This document shows, one piece after another, positions 16,825 to 23,566 of a DNA stretch of 30,306 nucleotides. Below the pieces are notes generated by a model. That model did no database searches and was not told the origin of the DNA. It saw nothing but the letters and a program-made list of their open reading frames with translations. Source of the stretch: a virus; the IMG/VR virus record IMGVR_UViG_3300007346_000136, positions 1 through 30,306 of that record. One strand, given 5' to 3'. Position 1 is the stretch's first letter. Each line of letters starts with the position of its first letter. The position numbers and the translations under genes are program-made.

Positions 16825-17990
16825 TAACTTCTCCTCAGTTCTTTGATGACAGCTTCGATTTGATCCGTCCACGGTGCAAGCATATGTTCACGTGGAAATA
16901 ACTTAACGGACGGGTAGAACAAACTCCTATTACTATCTTTATGGTTCCAGTACCACAGCTTGTTGGCGTCTAGCACGTACACAGGCTTACCCATCGCCCC
17001 TGCAATATGCACGTTGGCGTTACTGACCGATACCACGGCGTTGCAATTACTGATCGTTGCCGCTACGCCTTCTAGGTCAAAGAAGTTATTGACCATACAC
17101 TGATAGATCTTCTTGCCGGTCTTCGCCTCGAACGGCTCGATGTCGTAGTCAGGCTTGCCGTATTGCAGGCTCACGATCTTCGCGTTCGGGATATCCCACA
17201 GCCCAACCAACTCTTCTAGCTTCACGCTCTTGTGTGGCCCGATCTTCTCGGCAGTGCTTGCCCACGACACACCGATCACAAAATCATCAGGCTTGATGTC
17301 TAACTCATTCTTAATCTGATCCACCCGCGCAAGATCAGACTTGATGTATCCCGTCGCCACCAACTCGGATATGTCTTTTGATGATTTGATGAAGTGACTA
17401 CCGATACTGGCAATAGGTATCTGAGAATCAAAATCAGAATTGCGTAGCTTCGCATCGTGCCGTACAAAATTAATCCACGGCGTAGCGCGTTTGAGCAACT
17501 CGACTAGTCTGATGTCGATCATCACCGTGACCTTCTCACAATGATGTCTTAGCTCTTGTAGCAAAGAACTGTAAATTATTTGATCGCCTATGCCTTGCTC
17601 AGGCCACACCAGTACAGATTTATAGTTCTTATCTGCTTCCCATCGTGGCAGCTTAGTCACTAGCTTGGGGGATTTAAATGCTTGGCTATCCCATCGTCGT
17701 TCGTAGCCTTTCCACCCTGTCTCAAAGTCCCCTTCCTGTAAGGCAATCAAACCCAATGACCACCACGCATCAGCGTTGTCAGGCTCAATCCGCACAGCCG
17801 TCTCAAAAGATTCTCTCGCCTCACGCCATCGGTGCATCTCCCAGTGACACCTGCCTCTCTGCGTATAAGCCGCACGGAGTAGCGGGGTAAGCTCGGTGAT
17901 GGGCTTCAAAGTTTCGATAGCTTCTTCAAACTGATCAGCGTCAGCTTGCTTGACCGCATCGTTATAAATATCAGAGACAGACTTGCTCAT
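16824..17990 (-). CDS. TPR-repeat glycosyltransferase-like protein (GT-B type)
   Basis: 388 residues from the ATG at 17990, chosen because AGGAG lies 6 bases upstream. The N-terminal third has tetratricopeptide repeats (VSDIYNDAVKQADADQFEEA; YTQRGRCHWEMHRWREARES; ADAWWSLGLIALQEGDFETG). A GT-B-like part follows, with LVWPEQGIGDQIIYSSLL (about 127-143), a glycine-rich donor-side motif known from TPR-linked transferases, and near the C-terminus VSVSNANVHIAGAMGKPVYV, the typical second-domain signature. It probably moves a sugar onto a protein, a surface polymer or phage DNA; the acceptor is unknown. It stands out in a replication block and is preceded by the hairpin array at 18008-18142, so it may be a separately regulated cargo gene. 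Confidence 0.78.
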   Translation of the reverse strand: MSKSVSDIYNDAVKQADADQFEEAIETLKPITELTPLLRAAYTQRGRCHWEMHRWREARESFETAVRIEPDNADAWWSLGLIALQEGDFETGWKGYERRWDSQAFKSPKLVTKLPRWEADKNYKSVLVWPEQGIGDQIIYSSLLQELRHHCEKVTVMIDIRLVELLKRATPWINFVRHDAKLRNSDFDSQIPIASIGSHFIKSSKDISELVATGYIKSDLARVDQIKNELDIKPDDFVIGVSWASTAEKIGPHKSVKLEELVGLWDIPNAKIVSLQYGKPDYDIEPFEAKTGKKIYQCMVNNFFDLEGVAATISNCNAVVSVSNANVHIAGAMGKPVYVLDANKLWYWNHKDSNRSLFYPSVKLFPREHMLAPWTDQIEAVIKELRRS

Positions 17991-18007
17991 ATAAACTCCT
18001 GTTAGGT

Positions 18008-18142
18008 GGTGGGAGTAGCACGGACCCACCATACCGCTAGCTCGACATTGGCTACCTCAATGAGTGGCAGTAGCACGGTTCCACTAAACCGGATCAACAC
18101 TGTTGGCTACCTCAGTTTGTGGGCACAGGAGGAACACCCACA
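18008..18142 (-). repeat. Three hairpins at exact 55-bp spacing ahead of the glycosyltransferase-like gene
   Basis: Stems begin at 18008 (GGTGGG/CCCACC), 18063 (AGTGG/CCACT) and 18118 (TGTGGG/CCCACA), each 55 bases apart. The first two loops share AGTAGCACGG (18014 and 18069). TTGGCTACCTCA occurs at 18048 and 18103, again 55 apart. Stem sequences differ but stay paired, which suggests that structure is selected. It fills the 150-base gap between the genes at 18144 and 17990 and would form the leader of the latter. No T-run follows the hairpins. Confidence 0.75.
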
Positions 18143-18143
18143 A

Positions 18144-18446
18144 TTAGCTTCTCCCTCTGATCGCATTAGCCACACCGCTCGGGCAACTGTCGCAGGTTGG
18201 CTCATAAGATTCAGCCACCAAAGCACACGCCTCCCGCTCATGGGCTACGGCTTCTCTCACTCGCACACAAAACGGGTTTTGACATTCGGCATGGCAAGTG
18301 TGAATAGCATTCAGGTCTAGCCTTTCCCGCTCGGCTGCGATCAACTTATCCACTATCGAATACAGCGCAGTCACGTTGATATCTGCACTTGCCGGTGATA
18401 CTCCGCAAGCCGCGCACAGCATCGGGATGGCTTCGTCGCGGGTCAT
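18144..18446 (-). CDS. Cysteine-rich small phage protein
   Basis: 100 residues of unknown function. Cysteines are paired (CAAC 11-14; C51, C55, C60; C85, C88), so metal binding is plausible. The segment AHEREACALVAESYEP and the ending ANAIRGRS recall a loose family of small phage and bacterial proteins with 'EREACA' and 'AIRAR'-like ends, whose function is unknown. Its ATG overlaps the stop of the HTH gene upstream (ATGA). It is the last gene before the 55-bp hairpin array. Confidence 0.65.
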   Translation of the reverse strand: MTRDEAIPMLCAACGVSPASADINVTALYSIVDKLIAAERERLDLNAIHTCHAECQNPFCVRVREAVAHEREACALVAESYEPTCDSCPSGVANAIRGRS

Positions 18447-18658
18447 AGCTCCCCCTCTTTCGCCAAAACATAGTCATACCGCTTGATCCTATTCCTTGAT
18501 GCGTTGATCACCGTACTCGGACGCAAGCCTAGTTCTTTAGCAAGATGTACATAGGTCATCTCTTTGATCCGCTCTTTCGATTCCTTCAACTCCATAATCT
18601 TTTTGTACTGCTCTAACGTAACCTTTGGCTTATTCCCCGGACTCTTAGGCTCCTTCAT
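18443..18658 (-). CDS. Small helix-turn-helix protein
   Basis: 71 residues from the ATG at 18658, which has AAGGTGG just upstream; an ATG five codons earlier has no ribosome site. The second half reads MTYVHLAKELGLRPSTVINA then SRNRIKRYD, a good helix-turn-helix (residues 35-60) of the kind that binds DNA as a sigma-like or homeodomain-like module. The N-terminus is Lys- and Pro-rich. The gene overlaps the preceding one by 14 bases. It is probably a regulator within the small-gene regulatory cluster 18.4-20.3 kb; the target is unknown. Confidence 0.65.
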   Translation of the reverse strand: MKEPKSPGNKPKVTLEQYKKIMELKESKERIKEMTYVHLAKELGLRPSTVINASRNRIKRYDYVLAKEGEL

Positions 18659-18848
18659 CGTATCCACCTTCATCTGCTAGATCCATATGCATCTTGACAA
18701 GACACGCCTCGATCAAACGCAGTACACCTATGGTCTCAGCAAGTGATATCTCACCATCGTATTCGTCAAGAATGTTAAAAATCTTGTCAGCGAGTTCTTG
18801 GTTCTTGGAAAACTTCTTGTTGAAGTTTCGTTTAATAACGTCTCCCAC
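18645..18848 (-). CDS. 67-residue hypothetical protein
   Basis: GTG start at 18848 preceded by GGAGG at ideal distance. The product is helical and acidic after a basic start (MGDVIKRNFNKKFSKNQELA), with IFNILDEYDGEISLAETIGV and a Met-rich helix (LRLIEACLVKMHMDLADE). No family recognised. It lies between the XRE-sigma-like gene and a small HTH gene and overlaps the latter by 14 bases, so it belongs to the regulatory cluster by position only. Confidence 0.6.
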   Translation of the reverse strand: MGDVIKRNFNKKFSKNQELADKIFNILDEYDGEISLAETIGVLRLIEACLVKMHMDLADEGGYDEGA

Positions 18849-18856
18849 ACATCCTC

Positions 18857-19471
18857 CTATAATACGTCTTTAGCATTCTCCAAATATTTACTAACGCGAG
18901 GAAGCCTCAATTTTCTAAGCGCCTTCGCTTCAATCTGCCTTATACGTTCTATTGAAACACCCATATCTTCCCCGATCTCTGTTAACGTTTTCTCCTCACC
19001 TTCAATCCCAAAGTGAGCTTTGAGAACATGAATTTCTCTCTGCGTAAGTACACCCTCCATAGCAGCATTTAGTATTACGTCGGCTTGCTCTGAAGCAATT
19101 AACTTTATCGCAGCGTTATCCTGCATATCTTCAAGTCGGTTGTTCCAATTTTGTTCGGCGGCAATCTTGAGTACTTCTGATTCCGTTACATCTTTGTATC
19201 CTGTGTTAGTTCTCAACCTGACTGTCTTCTGTCTATCGCTGAACAAGTCATCAGGTAGAACATTTAAAACATCTGCCAAATCAAGTGCCGAATTTCGCCA
19301 AGTACCATCCTTGTTGATGGGAGATACTTTCATGTTAATTAAGTCACAAGTTTTACTAACGCTTAACCCATTAGCGCGGCACATAGGTAAGATATGTTTA
19401 TACCCTGCGGCCTCCATTGCTCGTCGAATACGGGCGTTTGATACACTAATTTTTACGCGATAATCACTCAT
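18857..19471 (-). CDS. XRE-type HTH fused to sigma-70 region 4 (phage transcription factor)
   Basis: 204 residues from the ATG at 19471, which overlaps the preceding stop as TGATG; an upstream start (19501) would lie within that small gene. Residues 10-80 form an XRE-like domain (ARIRRAMEAAGYKHILPMCR, LADVLNVLPDDLFSD). Residues 141-192 are a clear sigma-70 region 4: LTQREIHVLKAHFGIEGEE, LTEIGEDMGVSIERIRQIEA, KALRKLRLP, close to the -35-binding domain of housekeeping sigma factors. Region 2 is missing, so it cannot melt a promoter alone. It may redirect host RNA polymerase or bind phage -35 elements such as the two GGGAAC-type sites at 27021 and 28526; that link is inference. Confidence 0.85.
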   Translation of the reverse strand: MSDYRVKISVSNARIRRAMEAAGYKHILPMCRANGLSVSKTCDLINMKVSPINKDGTWRNSALDLADVLNVLPDDLFSDRQKTVRLRTNTGYKDVTESEVLKIAAEQNWNNRLEDMQDNAAIKLIASEQADVILNAAMEGVLTQREIHVLKAHFGIEGEEKTLTEIGEDMGVSIERIRQIEAKALRKLRLPRVSKYLENAKDVL

Positions 19472-19584
19472 CACCAATACTCCACGCCGCCGCGAGAGCA
19501 TCTATAATTAGGATTCGGAACCCACCGCCAGTCGTAGTCCTTACACGCCTTCCAACGTCTAATCAACTCTCTAATGGTATTCAT
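19471..19584 (-). CDS. 37-residue mini-protein coupled to the sigma-like gene
   Basis: A 37-codon frame beginning MNTIRELIRRWKACKDYDWR and ending in GGVEYW. Its ATG overlaps the stop of the 19581 gene (ATGA) and its TGA overlaps the ATG of the sigma-region-4 gene (TGATG). The aromatic-rich WRWVPNPNY and two cysteines look like a folded or binding peptide rather than random sequence. It may be a translational linker or a small modulator of the adjacent sigma-like protein; no function is known. Confidence 0.6.
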   Translation of the reverse strand: MNTIRELIRRWKACKDYDWRWVPNPNYRCSRGGVEYW

Positions 19585-19811
19585 GCTGTTCCTCTCAAAG
19601 CGTTCCAATATCTCAAAAAACGTTCGTGAGCATGAACCAATTGCCTGACTCTTTCCACTGATACAGGTGGATCAAGAAGCTCACCTATCTCTTTATATTT
19701 TAATTTTTGCTGACGGAGTATGTACGCCTGTGCGCGCTTGCTAATCTTATTCTCTCCTATAAGAGACCTATATCTATCACCTGACATACCTTCCGGTTTC
19801 TTAGGATTCAT
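19581..19811 (-). CDS. Small sigma-region-4-like HTH protein
   Basis: 76 residues. Residues 37-67 read LKYKEIGELLDPPVSVERVR followed by QLVHAHERFLR, which parallels the region 4 helix-turn-helix of sigma factors (YKEIGE...VS-x-ERVRQ). A basic helix, SKRAQAYILRQQ, precedes it. It therefore looks like a second stand-alone sigma-4-like DNA-binding protein two genes from the XRE-sigma fusion. Its start overlaps the DUF3310 gene's stop (ATGA). It may bind a -35-like site or RNA polymerase; alternatively it is a general HTH regulator. Confidence 0.7.
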   Translation of the reverse strand: MNPKKPEGMSGDRYRSLIGENKISKRAQAYILRQQKLKYKEIGELLDPPVSVERVRQLVHAHERFLRYWNALRGTA

Positions 19812-20317
19812 GCTCGCTCCCTCGCAGAGATCTCACGCTCCAAGTACCACGCAGCTTTCTTCAGATCTTCTATTGGGTCAGACGCCTTCTTACCTGCGCG
19901 AGATACGTACTTCACCACGTTACCCAATCGGTAGTTAAGATCTTTAGCCTCGATGAAGTCGATAGTCTCGATCCCACCTGCTCGGTAGTGTGGGGGGTGA
20001 TTCACGTTGTCTTGGAAGTCATCGCGGCCCATCATCCGCAGCTTGGGTCTCACAGTCCTACCCTTGTTGTAACGCTCGTACAGACTTTCAGTCGCATTGA
20101 TATCTTTATTGGTCTCTTCCACCGCTTCTAAAATCTTTGACGGTTTACTGAACCCCACCTTCTCAAATACCTTGCTCACGAACTCCGAATTCTCTCGGGT
20201 ATTACGCGCCACTTTACTCACCAACTGGCGAGACACTTTCAAAGATCTCGCAATGTCAGCTTGGGATTTACCTTGCGCGAGTAGGTCTTGGATGCGCGCA
20301 GTCTTAGTCTTTTTCAT
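19808..20317 (-). CDS. HTH domain fused to DUF3310 (nucleotide-kinase-like)
   Basis: 169 residues. Residues 8-38 form a helix-turn-helix (RIQDLLAQGKSQADIARSLK, VSRQLVSKVAR). After a linker, residues 104-165 are DUF3310: NVNHPPHYRAGGIETIDFIE, YRLGNVVKYVSRAGKK and DLKKAAWYLEREI. DUF3310 is the family that includes T7 gp1.7, reported as a nucleotide kinase. The usual phage protein carries DUF3310 alone or behind other enzymes, so the HTH is a notable addition and suggests DNA or RNA contact or self-regulation. It overlaps the VRR-NUC gene by 14 bases. Confidence 0.82.
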   Translation of the reverse strand: MKKTKTARIQDLLAQGKSQADIARSLKVSRQLVSKVARNTRENSEFVSKVFEKVGFSKPSKILEAVEETNKDINATESLYERYNKGRTVRPKLRMMGRDDFQDNVNHPPHYRAGGIETIDFIEAKDLNYRLGNVVKYVSRAGKKASDPIEDLKKAAWYLEREISARERA

Positions 20318-20594
20318 TTGTCAACTCCTTGCGTAGGGTCTCTACGTTTGTTTCATCAATCACTAGTGCGATGCCACCGGCTTTACGTATGTCATCGAGA
20401 TGCTTCAACTGCAATGCGGTGGGCTGTCCACCGTTTGCTTTACACTCTATACCATAAAACAACCCCGCGTTACAAATAATAAAGTCGGGCACTCCGCTGT
20501 TCCCGTACCCCCCTGTAACTGGCATCGTGTAGTAGCAACCAAGTTCTTTAAGAATATCTTTTACACGCTTCTTTACTTTACCTTCGGGTGTCAT
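20304..20594 (-). CDS. VRR-NUC domain endonuclease
   Basis: 96 residues, almost exactly one VRR-NUC domain. Motifs: GVPDFII with D37, YGIECKA with E50 and K52, then GGQPTALQLKHL with Q57 and Q62, the standard order of this PD-(D/E)XK branch (as in FAN1 and many stand-alone phage enzymes). Stand-alone phage forms are Holliday-junction-type or structure-specific endonucleases by analogy. It is followed downstream, with a 14-base overlap, by HTH-DUF3310. The 42 bases upstream include a small GTGAC/GTCAC inverted repeat and the first of the nine 20-bp palindromes. Confidence 0.88.
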   Translation of the reverse strand: MTPEGKVKKRVKDILKELGCYYTMPVTGGYGNSGVPDFIICNAGLFYGIECKANGGQPTALQLKHLDDIRKAGGIALVIDETNVETLRKELTNEKD

Positions 20595-20630
20595 AACTTC
20601 TCATCCTGTTAGCGTGACTTATGTCACGGT

Positions 20631-20650
20631 AGCGTATTAGTTAATACGCT
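20631..20650 (-). repeat. 20-bp palindrome, copy A of nine
   Basis: AGCGTATTAGTTAATACGCT: perfect 9-base arms around GT. Its left half contains the stop of the gene at 20637-20981 (last residues K-R-I-N). Eight further copies, all to the right, are listed separately. Likely a protein-binding operator or an RNA hairpin at gene borders. Confidence 0.9.
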
Positions 20651-20981
20651 TGGTTCCTCGGAGTTCTTCTAATAGTTTCTCTGGCAATATCAACATGTAC
20701 TCCCCGCGTCCACACATCCATCCAATATCTTTTAGCTGTTCGGGCAATGGCAAGTTCGCATTGTTGAGCCACGTATCCCAGTCGAACACGTGGATGATGG
20801 CAAAGATAAATTTTAAATCCTCGGGCATCGTATCCAACGTGAACAACCGGAACTGCTGATGCGCTACGCACAACACGAACGTGTCATCCCCTGCTCTTTC
20901 AGCTACAACTTTGTACAGTGGTGGATCAGAATTTGACACTCTCACTGGCGAGTGCATGTTAAATTTATTTCGATAAGACAT
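20637..20981 (-). CDS. 114-residue hypothetical protein
   Basis: No family recognised. Compact mixed alpha/beta composition with many aromatics: DDTFVLCVAHQQFRLFTLD, FIFAIIHVFDWDTWL, MCGRGEYMLILPEKLLEEL. The start at 20981 overlaps the end of the upstream gene by 17 bases and has no clear ribosome site, so translation may be coupled; an internal Met at position 9 is an alternative. The last codons and stop are formed by palindrome A. Confidence 0.6.
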   Translation of the reverse strand: MSYRNKFNMHSPVRVSNSDPPLYKVVAERAGDDTFVLCVAHQQFRLFTLDTMPEDLKFIFAIIHVFDWDTWLNNANLPLPEQLKDIGWMCGRGEYMLILPEKLLEELRGTKRIN

Positions 20982-22008
20982 AGAACTTGCTCGTCAATGG
21001 GTCTGGACTCTCGTTCGCCATAGCGCAGCCCATCTCTTCCCAAAACCTACCATTGGACGGGAACATCTCATCAGAGTTTCGATGTGCCTTGAGCATCACC
21101 AAAGATAAGTCTACCTGTTGACGTATGTCGGCAGGGATATGTCCGTGCGACGGATACCACTTAAGCGGCATATCCCACTGTGCGTAGTTAAACTCGTTCG
21201 TGAACGGTAGATTCTGACCCGACCCATACTTGTCGATAGCCACCTGCATAGCATCGGTACGGATCGCGCCAAGTGTTACCCCGCCATTCATATTACTAAA
21301 GTAAACCCACTTCTCACCGCTGAACATCTCACGGCTACGGCTCAGTGCGTCAGCAAATTTATTTTTCTTATCAGTAAAACCTTTGTACATTTTATCGAAC
21401 GTGTGCCGTAAACGACTAGGCATTTCTGTGGCGGCAGCCTCCCCTGCAAAATGCAGAGCGAGATAATTACAAAGTTCAACTTCGTTTCTGTCTGAGATGT
21501 AGCTATCACCAAAAACTTTAGGTGACGATGTAAAGGTAGCCCCTGCGGTTACATCAATAAAACCATCCAACATCCCTCGTAGTAGATCACTAACGAACAC
21601 GTTGGCGCAGTTCAGTTTAGAATCAAACAAAGTCGCAGCCTCGTGGTTAGACTTAGGACCAAGTTTGGTCTGTAAATACTTAGGATTAGATGATGATATA
21701 AAATTGCCCAGATTACTGCCCCCGCTCAAGGGGTCGGAGTAAACACCGAAATCGAACCGACAGCCGTACCGTGTAGACAGACGCCCAACCTTCAAACCTT
21801 CAGGCGTGACAATCTCTACGCTATGAATATCGTTCGTTGCTTCAGCCCGTGTGATCATCCCCACACGGATAGACTTCTCTGATCTGTTATATAAATTGGC
21901 GAGGATGCCAAACAACGGCGACCTAATTAGATTTAATCTATCTTCTTGTGTTGTCTGTTCACCAAGAAAGATATCACTGATATTAAACTTAATGACTGAA
22001 CGTGCCAT
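20965..22008 (-). CDS. 347-residue hypothetical protein of the AAA+/VWA module
   Basis: Not recognised. Features: residues 60-95 look beta-rich (HSVEIVTPEGLKVGRLSTRY), GEAAATEMPSRLRHTFDKMY is helical, and GEKWVYFSNMNGGVTLGAIR looks like strands. The C-terminus has several Trp/Tyr (YAQWDMPLKWYPSHGHIPAD). No signal peptide, membrane helix or nucleotide-binding motif. The start has AGAGGTG and belongs to the GAGGTG start-site series (22008-26223). Placed after the VWA gene and two tiny genes, it could be a substrate or partner of the AAA+/VWA pair, but this rests only on position. Confidence 0.65.
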   Translation of the reverse strand: MARSVIKFNISDIFLGEQTTQEDRLNLIRSPLFGILANLYNRSEKSIRVGMITRAEATNDIHSVEIVTPEGLKVGRLSTRYGCRFDFGVYSDPLSGGSNLGNFISSSNPKYLQTKLGPKSNHEAATLFDSKLNCANVFVSDLLRGMLDGFIDVTAGATFTSSPKVFGDSYISDRNEVELCNYLALHFAGEAAATEMPSRLRHTFDKMYKGFTDKKNKFADALSRSREMFSGEKWVYFSNMNGGVTLGAIRTDAMQVAIDKYGSGQNLPFTNEFNYAQWDMPLKWYPSHGHIPADIRQQVDLSLVMLKAHRNSDEMFPSNGRFWEEMGCAMANESPDPLTSKFYVLSK

Positions 22009-22018
22009 ATCACACCTC

Positions 22019-22126
22019 TTAGATACTTAACCAAACTAATGCAGTCCCCACTGCGATCATACCGCCGTGGAATAAACCACGCCGATACACTCTACCCAAC
22101 AAATTATAAAATTCTTCCTGACTCAT
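22019..22126 (-). CDS. 35-residue single-pass membrane protein
   Basis: Start chosen at 22126 because AGAGGTGG precedes it at the right distance; longer readings in this frame overlap the SH3-like gene without a ribosome site. Sequence begins MSQEEFYNLLGRVYRRGLFH and ends in a hydrophobic stretch, GGMIAVGTALVWLSI, that could span or anchor in a membrane with the basic VYRR side in the cytoplasm. It overlaps the previous gene by 23 bases. Function unknown; a tiny membrane protein in this module is unusual. Confidence 0.55.
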   Translation of the reverse strand: MSQEEFYNLLGRVYRRGLFHGGMIAVGTALVWLSI

Positions 22127-22295
22127 CACCCACCTCTTGTAACTGATACTCGTATGCCCAATGACCATTGTCCAAGTCATACACGGGCTGACCATTCTTA
22201 TCCCCTTTGTCGATAATCTTTGCGGGTTGCGGGGCACGTGTACCCCACGACCCCGACCACATCACTTCTTGTCCTATCTCGTATTGATATTCCAT
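22104..22295 (-). CDS. 63-residue SH3-like small phage protein
   Basis: Starts MEYQYEIGQEVMWSGSWGTR; residues 3-52 (IGQEV ... PAKIIDKGDKNGQPVYDLDN ... YEYQLQEV) read as five short strands typical of SH3- or Tudor-like barrels found in many small phage proteins ('Y-x-[IV]-G-x-x-V', '[AP]-x-I-x-x-[KR]', 'Y-x-[VL]-x-x-G'). Strong ribosome site AAGGAGGTGTGAG before ATG, part of the GAGGTG series. Binding partner unknown. Confidence 0.65.
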   Translation of the reverse strand: MEYQYEIGQEVMWSGSWGTRAPQPAKIIDKGDKNGQPVYDLDNGHWAYEYQLQEVGDESGRIL

Positions 22296-22310
22296 CTCAC
22301 ACCTCCTTAC

Positions 22311-23555
22311 TTACGCTTTCATCACAACCTTTTGACCACGGGGCGGGGTAAAAGTTTCACGCCCACCTTCTTTGATGATCCAAATCGGGGGGATGTTTGT
22401 CTGCCACGTGATGTCACGCTCGACATAGCCATCCGTAAACACGATCATGCAGTCTGCGCTAAGATTGTTCTTAACGATGTAGTCACTGACGCATGAGGCT
22501 CTCGTACCTCCGCCGCCTTGGGGCTTGAACATCGACGCAAGGTTAGAGTAATTACCCTCGAACACTTGCTCGCCGTGTACCTCAATGTCCCACCACAACA
22601 CACGGATACGATCAGGCGGTAACGTATCGCACAGTTCTTGGACACGCGCCGTAACCTTAGCGATATCCTTGTCATCAATAGACCCTGATGTATCGATAGC
22701 CAAGATAACCTCACCAATCGTCTCGCTGATTGTGCTCGGCAAGTAATACCCGTCAGCCAAACGATTCTTGTTGAACCGCCGCCAAGTAAACTCATCTGTG
22801 CCACGCACGTTCGATGTCCAAAAGTCTTGTAACACCTCACGCCAATCGATGTCTGGCTCCATCAAGTCTTGGATGACACGGGGAATCTTCGCACCAAACT
22901 TACCCGCCAAGATACCGCCTTGGTGTATCGCCTCGTCGATCTGCTTACCCAACTCACCCAACTCGTCGGGCGTCATGCCTTGTACGTCGATGTCATCGTG
23001 TGAGTCAAAAGATTCTTGAGGACGCGAGTTACTAGGTCTACCCGGGTTGGAGTGTTCGCGTGGATCGTTATTATCTCCACCATCACCACCTTCTTCCTCG
23101 TCCTTCAAGTACTCATACACACGACGCACCGACCAATCACGAAACATCGGATCGTGGAAGCAATCTTTTGGCAGACTAATCAACGTCGGAACCTTCTCGC
23201 TCAACTGCACGATGATGTCATTCACCACGTAGTCCATAGCGATGTTGGCTAAGCGTCGATCTGTCTTCATCAAGTCACGGTGACGGGGAATGTGCTTGAG
23301 CAACACGTGTAAGTTCTCGTGCAGCACAACGCCTGCGATCTCCGTATCACTCAACTTGTCAAGAAAATCTCTGCCATAACGCTTGTTGTACCCGTCTGTA
23401 TACGCAGTCGGACACTTGGCAGGATCATCCACAATCGATGTCTCACCCATCAGGATCACACCACCATAGAGACAAGTCTCGGGGTGACGGATCAATTTGA
23501 CATTCGCTTTCTTCAAGCGAGTCTCAGCGTCAACTAATTTTTCAGCTAAGTTCAT
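22311..23555 (-). CDS. VWA domain protein with HExxH metallopeptidase-like N-terminus (CobT/DUF2201-like)
   Basis: 414 residues. N-terminal part: VVLHENLHVLLKH gives a zinc-protease HExxH (H79, E80, H83), followed by RLANIAMDYVVND. Residues 150-190 are an acidic, Gly/Asn/Ser-rich linker. The C-terminal von Willebrand A domain has a complete metal-binding (MIDAS) set: DTSGS (D288, S290, S292), GGGGTR with T351, and FTDG with D375. This order (putative metallopeptidase plus VWA-like) is that of DUF2201 proteins and of phage 'CobT'-named genes. It works, by family analogy, with the MoxR/CobS-like AAA+ ATPase encoded just upstream as an ATP-driven chaperone or protein-remodelling pair. The cellular target is unknown; no cobalamin genes are nearby. 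Start preceded by GAGGTG. Confidence 0.85.
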   Translation of the reverse strand: MNLAEKLVDAETRLKKANVKLIRHPETCLYGGVILMGETSIVDDPAKCPTAYTDGYNKRYGRDFLDKLSDTEIAGVVLHENLHVLLKHIPRHRDLMKTDRRLANIAMDYVVNDIIVQLSEKVPTLISLPKDCFHDPMFRDWSVRRVYEYLKDEEEGGDGGDNNDPREHSNPGRPSNSRPQESFDSHDDIDVQGMTPDELGELGKQIDEAIHQGGILAGKFGAKIPRVIQDLMEPDIDWREVLQDFWTSNVRGTDEFTWRRFNKNRLADGYYLPSTISETIGEVILAIDTSGSIDDKDIAKVTARVQELCDTLPPDRIRVLWWDIEVHGEQVFEGNYSNLASMFKPQGGGGTRASCVSDYIVKNNLSADCMIVFTDGYVERDITWQTNIPPIWIIKEGGRETFTPPRGQKVVMKA

Positions 23556-23566
23556 AACGCACCTCG

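Noticed and set aside
18008-18142. CRISPR-like reading of the 55-bp repeats
   Set aside because: Only three units, repeats are imperfect, the spaced parts are also repeated, and there are no cas genes; the Cas4-like nuclease stands alone.
22127-22237. N-terminal extension of the 35-residue membrane protein (to 22237)
   Set aside because: It lies inside the SH3-like gene in another frame, with no ribosome site, while the ATG at 22126 has a strong one.
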